Assembly: GCA_902806565.1 (NCBI GenBank)
Contig: CADCXA010000016.1
Span: 1,240,001 to 1,304,000 of the forward strand
Reading direction: 5' to 3'
Length of the DNA: 64,000 nucleotides
Source: Hypoxylon rubiginosum
Lineage: Eukaryota; Ascomycota; Sordariomycetes; Xylariales; Hypoxylaceae
Shown here: positions 63,980 to 64,000 of the stretch, piece after piece
Layout of the letters: the number at the start of each line of letters is the position of its first letter
Position numbering within the stretch: the stretch's first letter is position 1
Made by a program: the position numbers and the translations under genes
The notes under the pieces: model-generated
The model's input: only the letters and a program-made list of their open reading frames with translations
Told to the model about the DNA's origin: nothing
Database searches by the model: none

Positions 63980-64000
63980 ATGACGGAGTTTCTAGAGTCA
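63980..64000 (+). CDS. First codons of a gene cut off by the window end
   Basis: ATG at 63980 opens MTEFLES and runs to the last base. Support comes only from the promoter-like sequence before it. The product cannot be told. Confidence 0.35.

Overview
The window looks like nuclear DNA of a filamentous ascomycete (Pezizomycotina, probably Sordariomycetes). Genes carry short introns of about 50-120 bp with GT..AG ends and TACTAAC/CTGAC-like branch points. Conserved products match ascomycete families (Pol5, NIMT/Cdc25, DUF7025 AAA+ ATPase, Y_phosphatase3, R3H-associated protein). There are no ribosome binding sites, operons, CRISPR arrays or convincing RNA genes. I assigned splice sites by hand from consensus and reading-frame continuity.

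Layout. 1-13.5 kb is gene-dense and mostly housekeeping: the 3' part of a DUF7102-like, possibly Zip2/SHOC1-type protein; a WDR79/TCAB1-like WD40 protein; a PQ-loop membrane protein; an R3H protein; the nucleolar factor Pol5; and a Y_phosphatase3-type phosphatase. 13.5-21.6 kb is a gene-poor, repeat-speckled block, followed by Cdc25 (21.6-23.4 kb). 23.4-31.0 kb is a second gene-poor block with decayed coding fragments, including a Gag-like relic and two hairpins. Proteasome alpha-7 (31-32 kb) starts with an exon that is only its ATG. 34-50 kb is more accessory: a C2H2 protein, a Baeyer-Villiger-type monooxygenase, a truncated membrane protein, a DUF7025-AAA+ ATPase whose conserved frame contains a TAG, a secreted nucleoside hydrolase, a MITE-like element with about 54-bp terminal inverted repeats, and a C2H2 protein with an internal 180-bp duplication. 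50-58.6 kb returns to conserved genes: eight-exon methionyl-tRNA synthetase, a chromodomain protein, a small acidic protein and an RRM-like protein. 58.6-64 kb is gene-poor, with a probable gene beginning at the very edge.

The genes do not form an obvious pathway or metabolite cluster. The most distinctive non-genic signal is a 10-bp palindrome, TACCTAGGTA, found at least 11 times, always outside coding exons, alongside many related words. The AAA+ ATPase and the MITE-proximal C2H2 gene both have conserved-looking reading frames crossed by a stop codon.
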